From contig CAMLEF010000017.1 in assembly GCA_946478675.1 (NCBI GenBank), positions 1 to 27,113 of the forward strand: 27,113 bases of DNA, given 5' to 3'. Shown piece by piece: positions 1 to 7,078 of the stretch. A model generated the notes under the pieces. That model was given only the letters and a program-made list of their open reading frames with translations. It ran no database searches and was not told the DNA's origin. This DNA comes from an uncultured Flavobacteriales bacterium (lineage in GTDB: Bacteria > Bacteroidota > Bacteroidia > Palsa-965). Position 1 is the first letter of the stretch, and each line of letters begins with the position of its first letter. A program made the translations under genes and the position numbers.

Positions 1-2
1 GT

Positions 3-1019
3 TTGCCTGCGCGTCGCATTGCGCGATGGAACGGTGTTAGCTGGGATACCGTCGGGCATGGCATCAACGGGCTCGCGGTTTATTCGATGACCGTGCACAA
101 CGACAAGCTGTACGTCGGCGGAAAATTCGGGCAGGCCGGTTACACAACCGTGAGCAACATCGCCGTGTGGAACGACACGAGCTGGTCGGCGGTGGGCAAT
201 GGCTTTGCTTCCTTCTGGGGCTCGACGGAAGTGGACGCGCTGCAATCGTTCCAGAGCGAATTGTATGCGGGCGGCTGGTTCCAGATCGCGGGAACGGATT
301 CGACGTGCTCCAACATCGCGAAGTGGAACGGCAGCAGCTGGATGCACGTGGGCGACGGCGTCGACGGAAAAGTGCTGTCGCTTTGCGCGTCGGGAACAAA
401 GCTCTACCTCGGCGGATCGTTCTCTTACACGACGAATAATTATCCCGCGAAACATTTTGCCTCCTGGAACGGCTCCATCATTCAAAGCGTAGGCGGCGGC
501 GTCAACAACACCGTGTATGCGATCACGCCGTACGGAAGCAACGTCTATCTCGGCGGAAGATTCACGCAGGTCGGTAATTCACCGGCGAGACATATCGCTT
601 CGTGGGACGGTTCCACGTTTTCCGCGTTAGGTAATGGTACAGACACAACTGTTCGCGCGATTGCCGCTGACGATGGAATCGTATACGCTTCCGGAGATTT
701 CGCGCATGCGAGCAGCGTTACGGTAAACTACATCGGCAAGTTTTCCGAAACCGGCGTAGGATTCGCGGAAGCATTTTCCGCTGCTGATATTTCTGTTTAT
801 CCGAATCCTTCGAATGGAATTTTCCGTTTCCTCTTCGGAGAAATTCCCGGAACAAAAACGATTGAAATTTCCGACGCAACAGGACGACTGGTGCGAACGA
901 TTCAAACTTCGGATCAGAAAACGGAAATTGATTTAAGCGGAGAAGCGAAAGGAATTTATTTCTGCAGGATCTTCTCGCAGGAGCAGTTGATCGGAACGAA
1001 GAAGATTCTTCTGAATTAA
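3..1019 (+). CDS. T9SS-secreted repeat protein, 5'-truncated (C-terminal 338 residues)
   Basis: The frame is open at the window edge, so the start and any signal peptide lie outside. Five repeats of about 45-52 residues are visible (roughly residues 6-240), each with the pattern IAxWNGxxW..VGxG, a variable strand, then LYVGGxF..AG. This resembles beta-propeller-like repeats of large surface proteins. The last 80 or so residues, from about 258, form a T9SS type A sorting domain: a 'VYPNPSNG' motif, a middle 'DATGRLV' strand and a final 'GIYFCRI...KKILLN' strand. That domain normally directs export across the outer membrane and is removed. The cell-surface or secreted location is inferred from it; the ligand or substrate is unknown. 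It is convergent with hflX, with a strong hairpin between them. Confidence 0.85.
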   Translation: MPARRIARWNGVSWDTVGHGINGLAVYSMTVHNDKLYVGGKFGQAGYTTVSNIAVWNDTSWSAVGNGFASFWGSTEVDALQSFQSELYAGGWFQIAGTDSTCSNIAKWNGSSWMHVGDGVDGKVLSLCASGTKLYLGGSFSYTTNNYPAKHFASWNGSIIQSVGGGVNNTVYAITPYGSNVYLGGRFTQVGNSPARHIASWDGSTFSALGNGTDTTVRAIAADDGIVYASGDFAHASSVTVNYIGKFSETGVGFAEAFSAADISVYPNPSNGIFRFLFGEIPGTKTIEISDATGRLVRTIQTSDQKTEIDLSGEAKGIYFCRIFSQEQLIGTKKILLN

Positions 1020-1030
1020 TCGAACGAAAT

Positions 1031-1081
1031 AAAAAAAGTAGACCTCGAAGGTTTTGGAAACCTTCGAGGTCTACTTTTTTT
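1031..1081. terminator. Bidirectional terminator, long perfect palindrome
   Basis: Two 24-base arms with a 3-base loop (1055-1057) form a perfect inverted repeat. Each arm has an A or T run at its outer end, so it can act as an intrinsic terminator on both strands, for the plus-strand gene ending at 1019 and for hflX ending at 1102. The core ACCTCGAAGGTTT recurs at 15884-15933, so this is a repeated palindromic terminator. Confidence 0.85.
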
Positions 1082-1101
1082 ATTTTCATTTCATCAGCCG
1101 C

Positions 1102-2307
1102 TTAAGCCTTCCAATATTCGAACTTATCGTACGGATAACGTTTCGTATGGATCGCTTTCACTTCCGCAAAGATCAACTCGCGGAACTGCTCGATGTTTTC
1201 TTTGCTCGTCGCCGAGATGAAAATACACGGATCGCTGAGCTTGCTCATCCAGGAACGTTCCAGCTCGGCTAACGTGAGCACCTGCTTCTTCGTCGGGTCG
1301 AGCTCGTGCTCCAGTTTTGGCGGTTCGCGGTAAGCGTCGATTTTATTGAAGACAAGAATCGTCCGCTTATCGCCGGCGCCGATTTCCTGCAGCGTTTCAT
1401 TCACGACACGCAGCTGGTCTTCGAAATTCGGATGCGAGATGTCGACGACGTGCAGCAGGATATCCGCCTCGCGCGTTTCATCACGCGTCGACTTGAACGA
1501 CTCGACCAGTTGCGTCGGCAGCTTGCGAATGAAACCGACCGTATCGGAAAGCAGGAACGGCAGGTTGCCGACCACCACTTTCCGCACCGTCGTGTCGAGC
1601 GTGGCGAAGAGCTTGTTCTCCGCGAACACGTTCGATTTCGAGACCAGGTTCATGATCGTCGATTTGCCGACGTTCGTGTAACCGACCAGCGCCACGCGCA
1701 CGAGCTCGCCCCTGCTCTTGCGCTGCGTCGCCATCTGCTTGTCGATGCCTTTCAGCTCTTCCTTCAGCGCAGCAATCCGATTACGCACGATACGACGGTC
1801 CGTTTCGATTTCCTTTTCACCCGCGCCGCCGCGTGCGCCCGTGCCGCCCCGCTGACGTTCAAGGTGCGTCCACATGCCGGTCAGTCGCGGAAGCAGGTAT
1901 TGCCAGCGCGCCAGCTCTACCTGCGCTTTCGCGTGGGCGGTTCGTGCGCGGGCCGCAAAAATATCGAGGATGAGCAGGTTGCGGTCGATGACCTTGCGTG
2001 CGAATTCTTTCTCGAGGTTGCGTTGCTGCGAAGGCGACAGCTCATCGTCGAAGATCACGATGTCGATGTTGTTCGCTTCGAGATACGCTTTGATCTCGCG
2101 CGCCTTTCCCGAGCCGATGTAGAATTTCGGATCGGGATGCTCGAGCTTCTGCGTAAAATTTTTAACCGGAACAAGATCCGCAGTCGTCGCCAGGAACGCA
2201 AGCTCATCGATGAACTCCTGCAACTCCCGTTCGTCCTGCCGCTTGTCGATCACGCCGACGAGTACGGCCCGCTGCTGCGGCTTGAGAATATTTAAATTAT
2301 CAATCAT
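1102..2307 (-). CDS. hflX: GTPase HflX
   Basis: HflX is a ribosome-binding GTPase that splits or rescues stalled 70S ribosomes in stress. At 401 residues the protein matches the family length. The N-terminal HflX domain includes DDELSPSQQRNLEK (residues 87-100), followed by a coiled linker with the family's Gly-rich RGGTGARGGAGEKE stretch (153-166). The G domain carries G1 GYTNVGKS (209-216), G3 DTVG (255-258), G4 NKID (321-324) and G5 SAT (365-367). The ATG at 2307 is preceded within 4 bases by a repeat arm, so no ordinary leader is visible. It lies downstream of the cytochrome pair on the same strand but is separated from it by a 159-base inverted-arm element, so co-transcription is uncertain. 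Confidence 0.96.
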   Translation of the reverse strand: MIDNLNILKPQQRAVLVGVIDKRQDERELQEFIDELAFLATTADLVPVKNFTQKLEHPDPKFYIGSGKAREIKAYLEANNIDIVIFDDELSPSQQRNLEKEFARKVIDRNLLILDIFAARARTAHAKAQVELARWQYLLPRLTGMWTHLERQRGGTGARGGAGEKEIETDRRIVRNRIAALKEELKGIDKQMATQRKSRGELVRVALVGYTNVGKSTIMNLVSKSNVFAENKLFATLDTTVRKVVVGNLPFLLSDTVGFIRKLPTQLVESFKSTRDETREADILLHVVDISHPNFEDQLRVVNETLQEIGAGDKRTILVFNKIDAYREPPKLEHELDPTKKQVLTLAELERSWMSKLSDPCIFISATSKENIEQFRELIFAEVKAIHTKRYPYDKFEYWKA

Positions 2308-2466
2308 AGATCAATGTGCTAATTTGCTCTCCGATAGCTATCGGAGAAGTCAATGTGCCAATGCGCGTCGCCTCCGCTCTTTTCAGCAGTGCAACGCATT
2401 TCAATTTTCAGTTGTGTTTACATTCTATTAGCACATTAGCAAATTAACCCATTAGCACATTGACAT
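2308..2466. repeat. Inverted-arm word repeat (TTAGCACATT family), copy 1
   Basis: The whole gap between the cytochrome c stop and the hflX start is repeat-like. The left arm TCAATGTGCTAATTTGCT (2311-2328) is matched in reverse complement by the right arm at 2428-2463, which is built of TTAGCACAT / TTAGCAAAT / TTAACCCAT words and has one extra word. A second, degenerate left word starts at 2350. The core holds a perfect 18-base palindrome (2329-2346). A second copy of the family lies at 23959-24168. Function unknown. Confidence 0.75.
2329..2346. repeat. 18-base perfect palindrome CTCCGATAGC-TATCGGAG
   Basis: CTCCGATAG/CTATCGGAG is a perfect palindrome inside the inverted-arm repeat. From memory, the CCGATAGCTATCGG core is a recurrent intergenic palindrome in Bacteroidota. 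A related sequence sits inside tyrS at 13666-13684. Confidence 0.7.
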
Positions 2467-2817
2467 TTACTTCCGCAGCGTCATCACGTAAGTCGCCACA
2501 GCATCAATCTCTTCTTTCGTGAGCTCCGCGCCAAAAGCCTTCATTGAATTTTTTCCATTGGCGATGATGCTGACCGCCGCTTCGTGATTGATCGTGCTCG
2601 TCGACAAATCAGCAGCGCCCATGAGGCCTTTCTTGCCGTCGTCGCCGTGACAGACCACGCATTTCTGGTGGAAAACGGATTGTCCTGCGCCACCGGCAGG
2701 CGGGCTCACTTTCGCGGAAGGCTGCGAATCGGTTTTAGCCGGCTGCTCCTGCCCGTTCCCGCAGGAAACTGCTGCGAAAACCAGGCCAGGCAGCAAAACA
2801 AAAAACAGTTTTTTCAT
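2467..2817 (-). CDS. Lipoprotein cytochrome c (class I, single heme)
   Basis: A 116-residue protein with a short signal peptide ending in a lipobox (AVSC, lipidated Cys19) and a Pro/Ser/Ala-rich linker (about 20-45). A small class I cytochrome c domain follows: heme-attachment motif C53-V-V-C56-H57 and a probable axial methionine at Met92 in the KNSMKAFG loop. The C-terminal helix EEIDAVATYVMTL is typical. It is expected to be membrane-tethered and periplasm-facing, acting as an electron carrier. It starts 7 bases after the stop of the small cytochrome b gene, so the two are surely co-transcribed and probably pass electrons between each other. The physiological partner oxidase or reductase is not visible here. 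Confidence 0.93.
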   Translation of the reverse strand: MKKLFFVLLPGLVFAAVSCGNGQEQPAKTDSQPSAKVSPPAGGAGQSVFHQKCVVCHGDDGKKGLMGAADLSTSTINHEAAVSIIANGKNSMKAFGAELTKEEIDAVATYVMTLRK

Positions 2818-2824
2818 ACGCCGA

Positions 2825-3268
2825 TCAGAACCAACCGTAATTCGCGAATTTCTGCATGAACGGCCACGGAATAGCAGCGAGGATGCAAACCAGCGCGATG
2901 CCGAAGAAAATGAGAATCGTCTTGTACTTCGCTTTGTCGGTGGCGGCTTTTTTCGCGCGGGAGTTGCCGATGGTGATGAGCGCGATGGCGATGATCATCA
3001 TGGCGATGTGCTCCATGCCGAAGAAACGGTGCACGTTTTTCGTCATTGCATCAGCACCTTCCGGCAATGCCTGGTACCATTTTTTACCGAAGTAAAGAAT
3101 GAGGCCGAGCACGAGCTGCAGGTGCGCCGAGATGAGCGTGAACAACGCGAGCTTGCGGTTGTACGGTTTGGTGCCGCCCATGTTCGCCGCAGCGTTACCG
3201 ATCGAGGCGAGCAGGAGGATTAATACGATCCAGCGAAGGCCGGAGTGAGTGTGTTGAAGAATTTCCAT
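2825..3268 (-). CDS. Small four-helix cytochrome b-like membrane protein
   Basis: 147 residues with four predicted membrane helices (about 10-30, 40-60, 82-103 and 118-138). Histidines at positions 6 and 8, 49, 80 and 87 lie at or near helix ends, as expected for heme b ligands. The sequence style (an N-terminal HTHSGLRW and an RFFGMEHIAMM segment) matches the short 'cytochrome B' proteins common in Bacteroidota; this is recognition from memory, not a search. The gene leads a two-gene unit with the lipoprotein cytochrome c 7 bases downstream, which supports a membrane electron-transfer role. A near-consensus -7 element (TAATTTTA on the minus strand, 3291-3298) lies upstream. Confidence 0.8.
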   Translation of the reverse strand: MEILQHTHSGLRWIVLILLLASIGNAAANMGGTKPYNRKLALFTLISAHLQLVLGLILYFGKKWYQALPEGADAMTKNVHRFFGMEHIAMMIIAIALITIGNSRAKKAATDKAKYKTILIFFGIALVCILAAIPWPFMQKFANYGWF

Positions 3269-3335
3269 ATTTAAGTAGTGGTTTGGTGCGTAAAATTAAG
3301 GGAATTAGCACGTCGCTCCCGTCCTTGGTTTTACT

Positions 3336-4877
3336 TTATTCCGGGATATAATTTCCGCTGGCGCGCGCCTTCCGCACTTCTTCGAGAAACACTTCCGGCA
3401 ACGGGACCTTATCGCGGCGCGAAACCGCCCACATGTAGATCTCGTTCAGCCCGAGCAGCGGGGCGGCGCCGGAACGTTGTTCCATGAGCTGCTCCAGCTC
3501 GGCGATAAAACCGGCCAGCACTTCTTTCGTTTCTTTTCCGTCGCCGGCGCGCATGAGCAATTCGATGTTCCGCAAGACGACGAGCTCGAAGCTGCCTTCC
3601 GCTTCCGTCTTGCTGAAATGCCGCTTGCCCGAGCGCGTGAGGTATTCGTTCAACCCCGTATTGCCGAGCTCGTGCTGGATCACCGGCTGCAGCACCAGCG
3701 CAAACTCGCGGACGTCGGCGCGGGCTTTTTTATTGGGAAGCGCGAGAATGCGGGTGAGGTATTTGTTGGCGTTGGAAAAATTCTCGGCAAAAAATTCCGC
3801 GACGGCGAAATTGCAGAGGAACGGCAGCACCTGCGTTTCCGACAAATGCGCCTCTTCCGCCTGCATCCACGTTTCGATCTCGGGGATCATCGCCACCGCC
3901 ACTTCGGGTTTTCCGTTGTTGAGACTGAGAATGAACTGGTGATGAAACAGCGTTTCGCGGAAGGCGCGCAGCTTTCCTTCGGGCAAACCGTTGAACCCGC
4001 GCAGCGAAAGCAGGTCGGCATGCACCACGCCGGGATCCATCGTGGAGAAGAAGCAGACGTTCTGGTAATTCATGCACACCGACATGAGCAGGTCGGGCTG
4101 GTCGGCCTGCCACTTCTCGTTTTCTTTCCAGCTCGCCAGCATTTGCCGGTAACGTTCGATCGCCGGCAGCGTATTGCGCCGCAGCAGGTCGAGCACGCCC
4201 AGCGTATTTACCGCCAGCGCACTTTCGAGGTAATGTTCGGAAGCCAGCTGCTCATGCACCAGCGGGTCGTCGCCCAGCGCGGCGGCCTCCGCGGCGATCT
4301 GCGGGTTGCGCGAGAAGAGATGCTGTTTCGCCAGCGCCAGCAATGAATCGTGGCGGAAGCGCAATTCCCGGAGCTGCTGGTGCTTCTTCAGCGCGTCCTC
4401 CTCTTCCATGCGCAGCCGTTCCAAAGCGCGGCCCACCTGGTCGGGCGGAAGCTGCGCAGCCTGCATGAATTCCGTTTCGATGCATTGCAGCACGATCGTG
4501 TAGCGGCTGGCTTCGTACGCGGTCTTTTTCGTTTTGCGCAACTGCCGGGCCGCCGCATGGCTGTGCTTCTTGCTGAACATGATCGCGATCTCGTCGAGCG
4601 AGGAACGCAGCGAAGCATCCACGTCGCTTTCTTTGTTCAGCACGCGCAGGCTGTCGAGGATGAGCTCGCGGAGGCGCGTGGCGAGCGTGGGCAGGTTGTT
4701 TTTGAAAGGGGCTTTGGCAGGAACCGGCTCATCGTCTTCCGCTTTGTTGAGCCATTCAAAAAGATCCAGCAACTGGCTTCCTGCGCCGGCCCGGGCACGG
4801 CCAATGAGGTTGACGAACCGTTTTTCGGAAGGCGAAAGCGTCTTCACCCATCTTTTCAACTCTTCTTCCGTCGTCAT
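3336..4877 (-). CDS. Conserved alpha-helical protein, TPR-like, unknown function
   Basis: A 513-residue protein without signal peptide or membrane helices, so probably cytoplasmic. It opens with MTTEEELKRWVKTLSPSEKRFV. The body is rich in Leu, Ala, Glu and Arg with repeated helix-turn-helix spacing (for example about residues 190-230, 315-350 and 355-400), compatible with a TPR-like solenoid. No catalytic motif is recognisable. The coding potential is clear: continuous high-GC codon use and an unbroken long frame starting at ATG. The upstream neighbour is divergent, so it is probably transcribed alone. I cannot assign a function. Confidence 0.85.
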   Translation of the reverse strand: MTTEEELKRWVKTLSPSEKRFVNLIGRARAGAGSQLLDLFEWLNKAEDDEPVPAKAPFKNNLPTLATRLRELILDSLRVLNKESDVDASLRSSLDEIAIMFSKKHSHAAARQLRKTKKTAYEASRYTIVLQCIETEFMQAAQLPPDQVGRALERLRMEEEDALKKHQQLRELRFRHDSLLALAKQHLFSRNPQIAAEAAALGDDPLVHEQLASEHYLESALAVNTLGVLDLLRRNTLPAIERYRQMLASWKENEKWQADQPDLLMSVCMNYQNVCFFSTMDPGVVHADLLSLRGFNGLPEGKLRAFRETLFHHQFILSLNNGKPEVAVAMIPEIETWMQAEEAHLSETQVLPFLCNFAVAEFFAENFSNANKYLTRILALPNKKARADVREFALVLQPVIQHELGNTGLNEYLTRSGKRHFSKTEAEGSFELVVLRNIELLMRAGDGKETKEVLAGFIAELEQLMEQRSGAAPLLGLNEIYMWAVSRRDKVPLPEVFLEEVRKARASGNYIPE

Positions 4878-5047
4878 GGGAGGTTGGATTGTATTTTTTC
4901 AAACTACTGATAATCAAATAGAAGCATCACGTTTTCAAAGCGAATCCGTGGTCAGATTGTCTATTCCCGGCGAAAAAGTGGTTTTAGGGCGTCTGTAAAG
5001 GCTTCTATCATTGCTGAAAATTACTCCAATAATTTAAAACACCCCAA
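4878..5047. other. Divergent intergenic region, no clear element
   Basis: A 170-base AT-rich spacer between the divergent genes starting at 4877 (minus) and 5048 (plus). It must hold promoters for both. Only weak matches to the Bacteroidota -7 element were seen (for example TAGTTTGA on the minus strand), so no promoter is called. Confidence 0.4.
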
Positions 5048-5515
5048 ATGGCTAAATCCAAGTCCCCCAGTACGCCGGTTGGTACCACCCCACTGGAGCC
5101 CACCAGTAACAGCGGTTCAGCGCAAGTCGCTATCGAGTATGTTGAATGGTGTGTGAACGAAGGCGTCGAAGGCGTCGTCTTCGCTTACGACAGCGCGCAA
5201 ACCCTGGAATTCGAGCAGGAAGTGACCCTCGCCACGCCGGTTCCCCCGCAGTCGCCGTTCACGCTCGAGCTCAGCTTCGTCGTGAACAACAAAACCGTCA
5301 ACATCACGCCGCTTCGCCTGGAAGTGAACAGCGGCGGTACGGTATCGTACGTTTCCGGCACAGGCTGGAAAGCAGATACCGGCGCTGAAGACACGTTCAT
5401 CTTCGGCACGCAGGACCCGAATTTTTCCGCCACGATCACGATCGACCCGGGTACTGCCGGGGCGCCGCAGGACATCATCCTGGTCGGTACGATCCCCATC
5501 GGCGACAACGTTTAA
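5048..5515 (+). CDS. Orphan small protein, probable beta-sandwich, unknown function
   Basis: 155 residues with no signal peptide or membrane helix. The first 25 residues are a Ser/Pro/Thr-rich tail. The rest alternates hydrophobic and polar residues in short strands with Gly/Asp/Pro turns (for example FTLELSFVVNNKTVNITPLRLEV, cited here as 76-98 by approximate position only for its strand pattern), suggesting an all-beta fold. There is a single Cys in YVEWCVNEGVEG. Codon use is high-GC, like the neighbours, so the frame is credible. I do not recognise the family. It is the first of three small plus-strand genes with no known relatives; the next follows after a 350-base gap with a strong hairpin and direct repeats. 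Confidence 0.7.
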   Translation: MAKSKSPSTPVGTTPLEPTSNSGSAQVAIEYVEWCVNEGVEGVVFAYDSAQTLEFEQEVTLATPVPPQSPFTLELSFVVNNKTVNITPLRLEVNSGGTVSYVSGTGWKADTGAEDTFIFGTQDPNFSATITIDPGTAGAPQDIILVGTIPIGDNV

Positions 5516-5650
5516 AGATAAACGCCGGGCGACGTTTCTATCAATACTGTGCCGCACCCTGCCGGACCCGCACGACAAATGGACCGGTCGCCCTCATCCA
5601 GCGGCTGTTGTCACCGGGTAAAAACCCTCCGCGCAACACGGCACACGTTT

Positions 5651-5702
5651 ACTCCCCTGCACCGAGATGAATTTTCATCCGGTTCATTCTCGGGCAGGGG
5701 AG
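5651..5702. terminator. Extended stem-loop in the 350-base gap
   Basis: A 10-base perfect inverted repeat (ACTCCCCTGC at 5651-5660 with GCAGGGGAGT at 5693-5702) continues inward through CCGAGA/TCTCGG and TGAA/TTCA. The result is a stem of about 20 pairs with small bulges and a loop near TTTTCATCCGG. Only a short T stretch follows, so it may terminate the preceding gene or be a structured leader. The remaining gap to 5866 holds direct repeats. Confidence 0.65.
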
Positions 5703-5719
5703 TTTCTCAGGAAAAGCAC

Positions 5720-5817
5720 AAAACAGCATACCCTACACTTCCCTACAACAAACAAAACAGCATAACCCTTACACTTCTTCCCTGCAGCAAACAGAACAGC
5801 ATGACCCCTTCACTTTT
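5720..5817 (+). repeat. Tandem direct repeat, about 2.6 copies
   Basis: The octamer AACAGCAT occurs at 5722, 5756 and 5795, each time followed by a CCC(T)TACACTTC-like stretch and, in the first two copies, CCT(A/G)CA(A/G)CAAAC. The periods are 34 and 39 bases. The array lies directly upstream of the gene starting at 5867. The last copy contains an in-frame ATG at 5801, which makes that ATG a doubtful start. Confidence 0.7.
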
Positions 5818-5866
5818 TAAAACGACAACGACAAAAAACAGACACCCTCAAAAACCCGCATTACCA

Positions 5867-6280
5867 ATGGCATTCATCGGTTTTTCGCCCTGCACCAACG
5901 GAGCATCTTCCATTCACGCGTCCGGATTTGAGAACGGATTCGAAGTGAAACAGCAAAACAACAGCTATCACTTTTCCGGAGAATGGAATTGCCCGGTAAG
6001 CCCCGCACCGGACAGCTACACGCAAAACCTCGTATGTGTCTGCGCAGCCACCTCCAACTGCGTCATGATCACTGCGTCGTACGTGTTCCGTGCAGGAAAA
6101 GCCACCGTCAACGGCTGGATGACGATTACCCCGTCACTGCTGCCGTTCGCGAACAGCGGCATCGATGAAATTGCCAGGAACGGCGGCCCCATTCACATTT
6201 TCCATTCCGGCGCGACAGGACCCGACACTTGTATCAGTGCTCCGTATTTCGATGGACAAATCATGGTCTCTTCTTTTTAG
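5867..6280 (+). CDS. Orphan Cys-containing small protein, unknown function
   Basis: 137 residues when started at the ATG at 5867 (MAFIGFSPCTNG). The frame is open further upstream, but that part is low-complexity Thr/Lys/Pro-rich sequence overlapping the direct repeats, so I reject earlier starts such as 5801. There is no signal peptide or membrane helix. The protein has six Cys, including a CVCAATSNC cluster, and strand-like segments such as VMITASYVFRAGKATVNGW, so an all-beta fold is likely. The stop at 6280 is 43 bases before the next small gene, suggesting co-transcription. No family is recognised. Confidence 0.6.
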   Translation: MAFIGFSPCTNGASSIHASGFENGFEVKQQNNSYHFSGEWNCPVSPAPDSYTQNLVCVCAATSNCVMITASYVFRAGKATVNGWMTITPSLLPFANSGIDEIARNGGPIHIFHSGATGPDTCISAPYFDGQIMVSSF

Positions 6281-6323
6281 AAATACGAGTTGCTTGTATT
6301 CGTTCATTTAAAACTTATATCCT

Positions 6324-6803
6324 ATGACACTTACGTCCTTGCCTGTCGTTTTTCAGCTTACTACGGTCAGCCAGAATGATCCCGGTTGTTATTGCGGTGA
6401 CCAGATCTATGTCAAGATCACCGGTGTGAATGGCGGAAAGCTTCGTGATGATTCGTTCCCGGTCAACACGCATGTTTCACTTCCCATTCCTCCACCGAAA
6501 GGATTGCGTGGCGTTCCGTCACCGACCTGGTTCCTGGAGCTGAATACCGCGATCGAAAACGCGTCTTTTCAACTGGCCATTTCCGGTCCCTGCATCCCGA
6601 CAACGACTATCGTTGTCCCTGGCAAACAGATGCAGGTCTGGGTCGATCGGAACAGGCTGGAAAAGACGAACCAGATTTACCTCGGGGGCAGCTGCGGCGT
6701 ATTTGGTTTCGCACAGCTGAATGAGGTACCCGGACAGGGCACGTACTGGATCTACACGATTACGGGCGGAGCAGATCACCCGCAAATTCACGGCGGCGAC
6801 TGA
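6324..6803 (+). CDS. Orphan small protein, unknown function
   Basis: 159 residues, no signal peptide or membrane helix. It begins MTLTSLPVVFQLTTVSQ. The rest has beta-type patterning with Pro-rich turns (PIPPPKGLRG), a CYC motif near residue 22, and further Cys in ISGPCIP and GGSCGVFG. The family is not recognised. It is the last of three small plus-strand genes and ends in a palindrome overlapping its stop codon, followed by a clear terminator. Size, all-beta character and the lack of a signal peptide are shared with the two genes before it, so they may form one accessory unit; that is inference. Confidence 0.65.
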   Translation: MTLTSLPVVFQLTTVSQNDPGCYCGDQIYVKITGVNGGKLRDDSFPVNTHVSLPIPPPKGLRGVPSPTWFLELNTAIENASFQLAISGPCIPTTTIVVPGKQMQVWVDRNRLEKTNQIYLGGSCGVFGFAQLNEVPGQGTYWIYTITGGADHPQIHGGD

Positions 6804-6814
6804 ACCGTGGTTCA
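6801..6814. other. Palindrome over the stop codon
   Basis: TGAACC-GT-GGTTCA is a perfect inverted repeat whose first three bases are the TGA stop of the preceding gene. It may protect the mRNA end together with the terminator that follows. Confidence 0.5.
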
Positions 6815-6829
6815 CGCTCCGGAACCAAA

Positions 6830-6867
6830 AAAAGCCTCTACGCGCAGTAGGGGCTTTTCCTTTTTTT
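6830..6867 (+). terminator. Intrinsic terminator of the orphan gene set
   Basis: AAAAGCCTCTAC (6830-6841) pairs with GTAGGGGCTTTT (6847-6858) with one G-U pair, followed by CC and seven Ts (6861-6867). Confidence 0.85.
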
Positions 6868-6888
6868 GAAACTTGAGATTTGCACACA

Positions 6889-6903
6889 AGTCCCTCCGGG
6901 ACT
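6889..6903. repeat. Short hairpin AGTCCC-TCC-GGGACT
   Basis: A perfect 6-base stem with a 3-base loop in the gap before the amidohydrolase gene. No T run follows. It looks like a minor intergenic palindrome; function unknown. Confidence 0.4.
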
Positions 6904-7047
6904 ATCTTCTATTCCATTTTCAATTTTCAATAACGAATACATCCATCCGCCCCGTATTTCCGCCGCTCGTCCCGCATCCCGGAAAACAGGGTTTTCAATG
7001 CGTACTTTTAGAAGAGAAAGACCGGGCGTTCCGGAAAGGAATAACCC

Positions 7048-7055
7048 TATTTTTG
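7048..7055 (+). promoter_or_regulatory. -7 promoter element TATTTTTG
   Basis: An exact match to the Bacteroidota TAnnTTTG element, 23 bases before the ATG at 7079. No convincing TTTG -33 element is seen at the usual spacing. Confidence 0.6.
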
Positions 7056-7078
7056 CTTTCTGCTGAAATTCAACCTCT

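Noticed and set aside
1306..2295. Long plus-strand open frame opposite hflX
   Set aside because: Arg-rich shadow without recognisable features; hflX motifs are all on the minus strand.
2308..2466. Classical transposon or MITE
   Set aside because: No transposase, no clear target-site duplication, and the core is not shared with the second copy, so I describe it only as an inverted-arm repeat.
5720..5817. Possible CRISPR array
   Set aside because: Only about 2.6 imperfect copies with no separate spacers and no cas genes.
5549..5866. Upstream extension of the gene at 5867
   Set aside because: It would translate through a strong stem-loop and tandem DNA repeats, giving low-complexity sequence; MAFIGF at 5867 starts the part with protein-like character.
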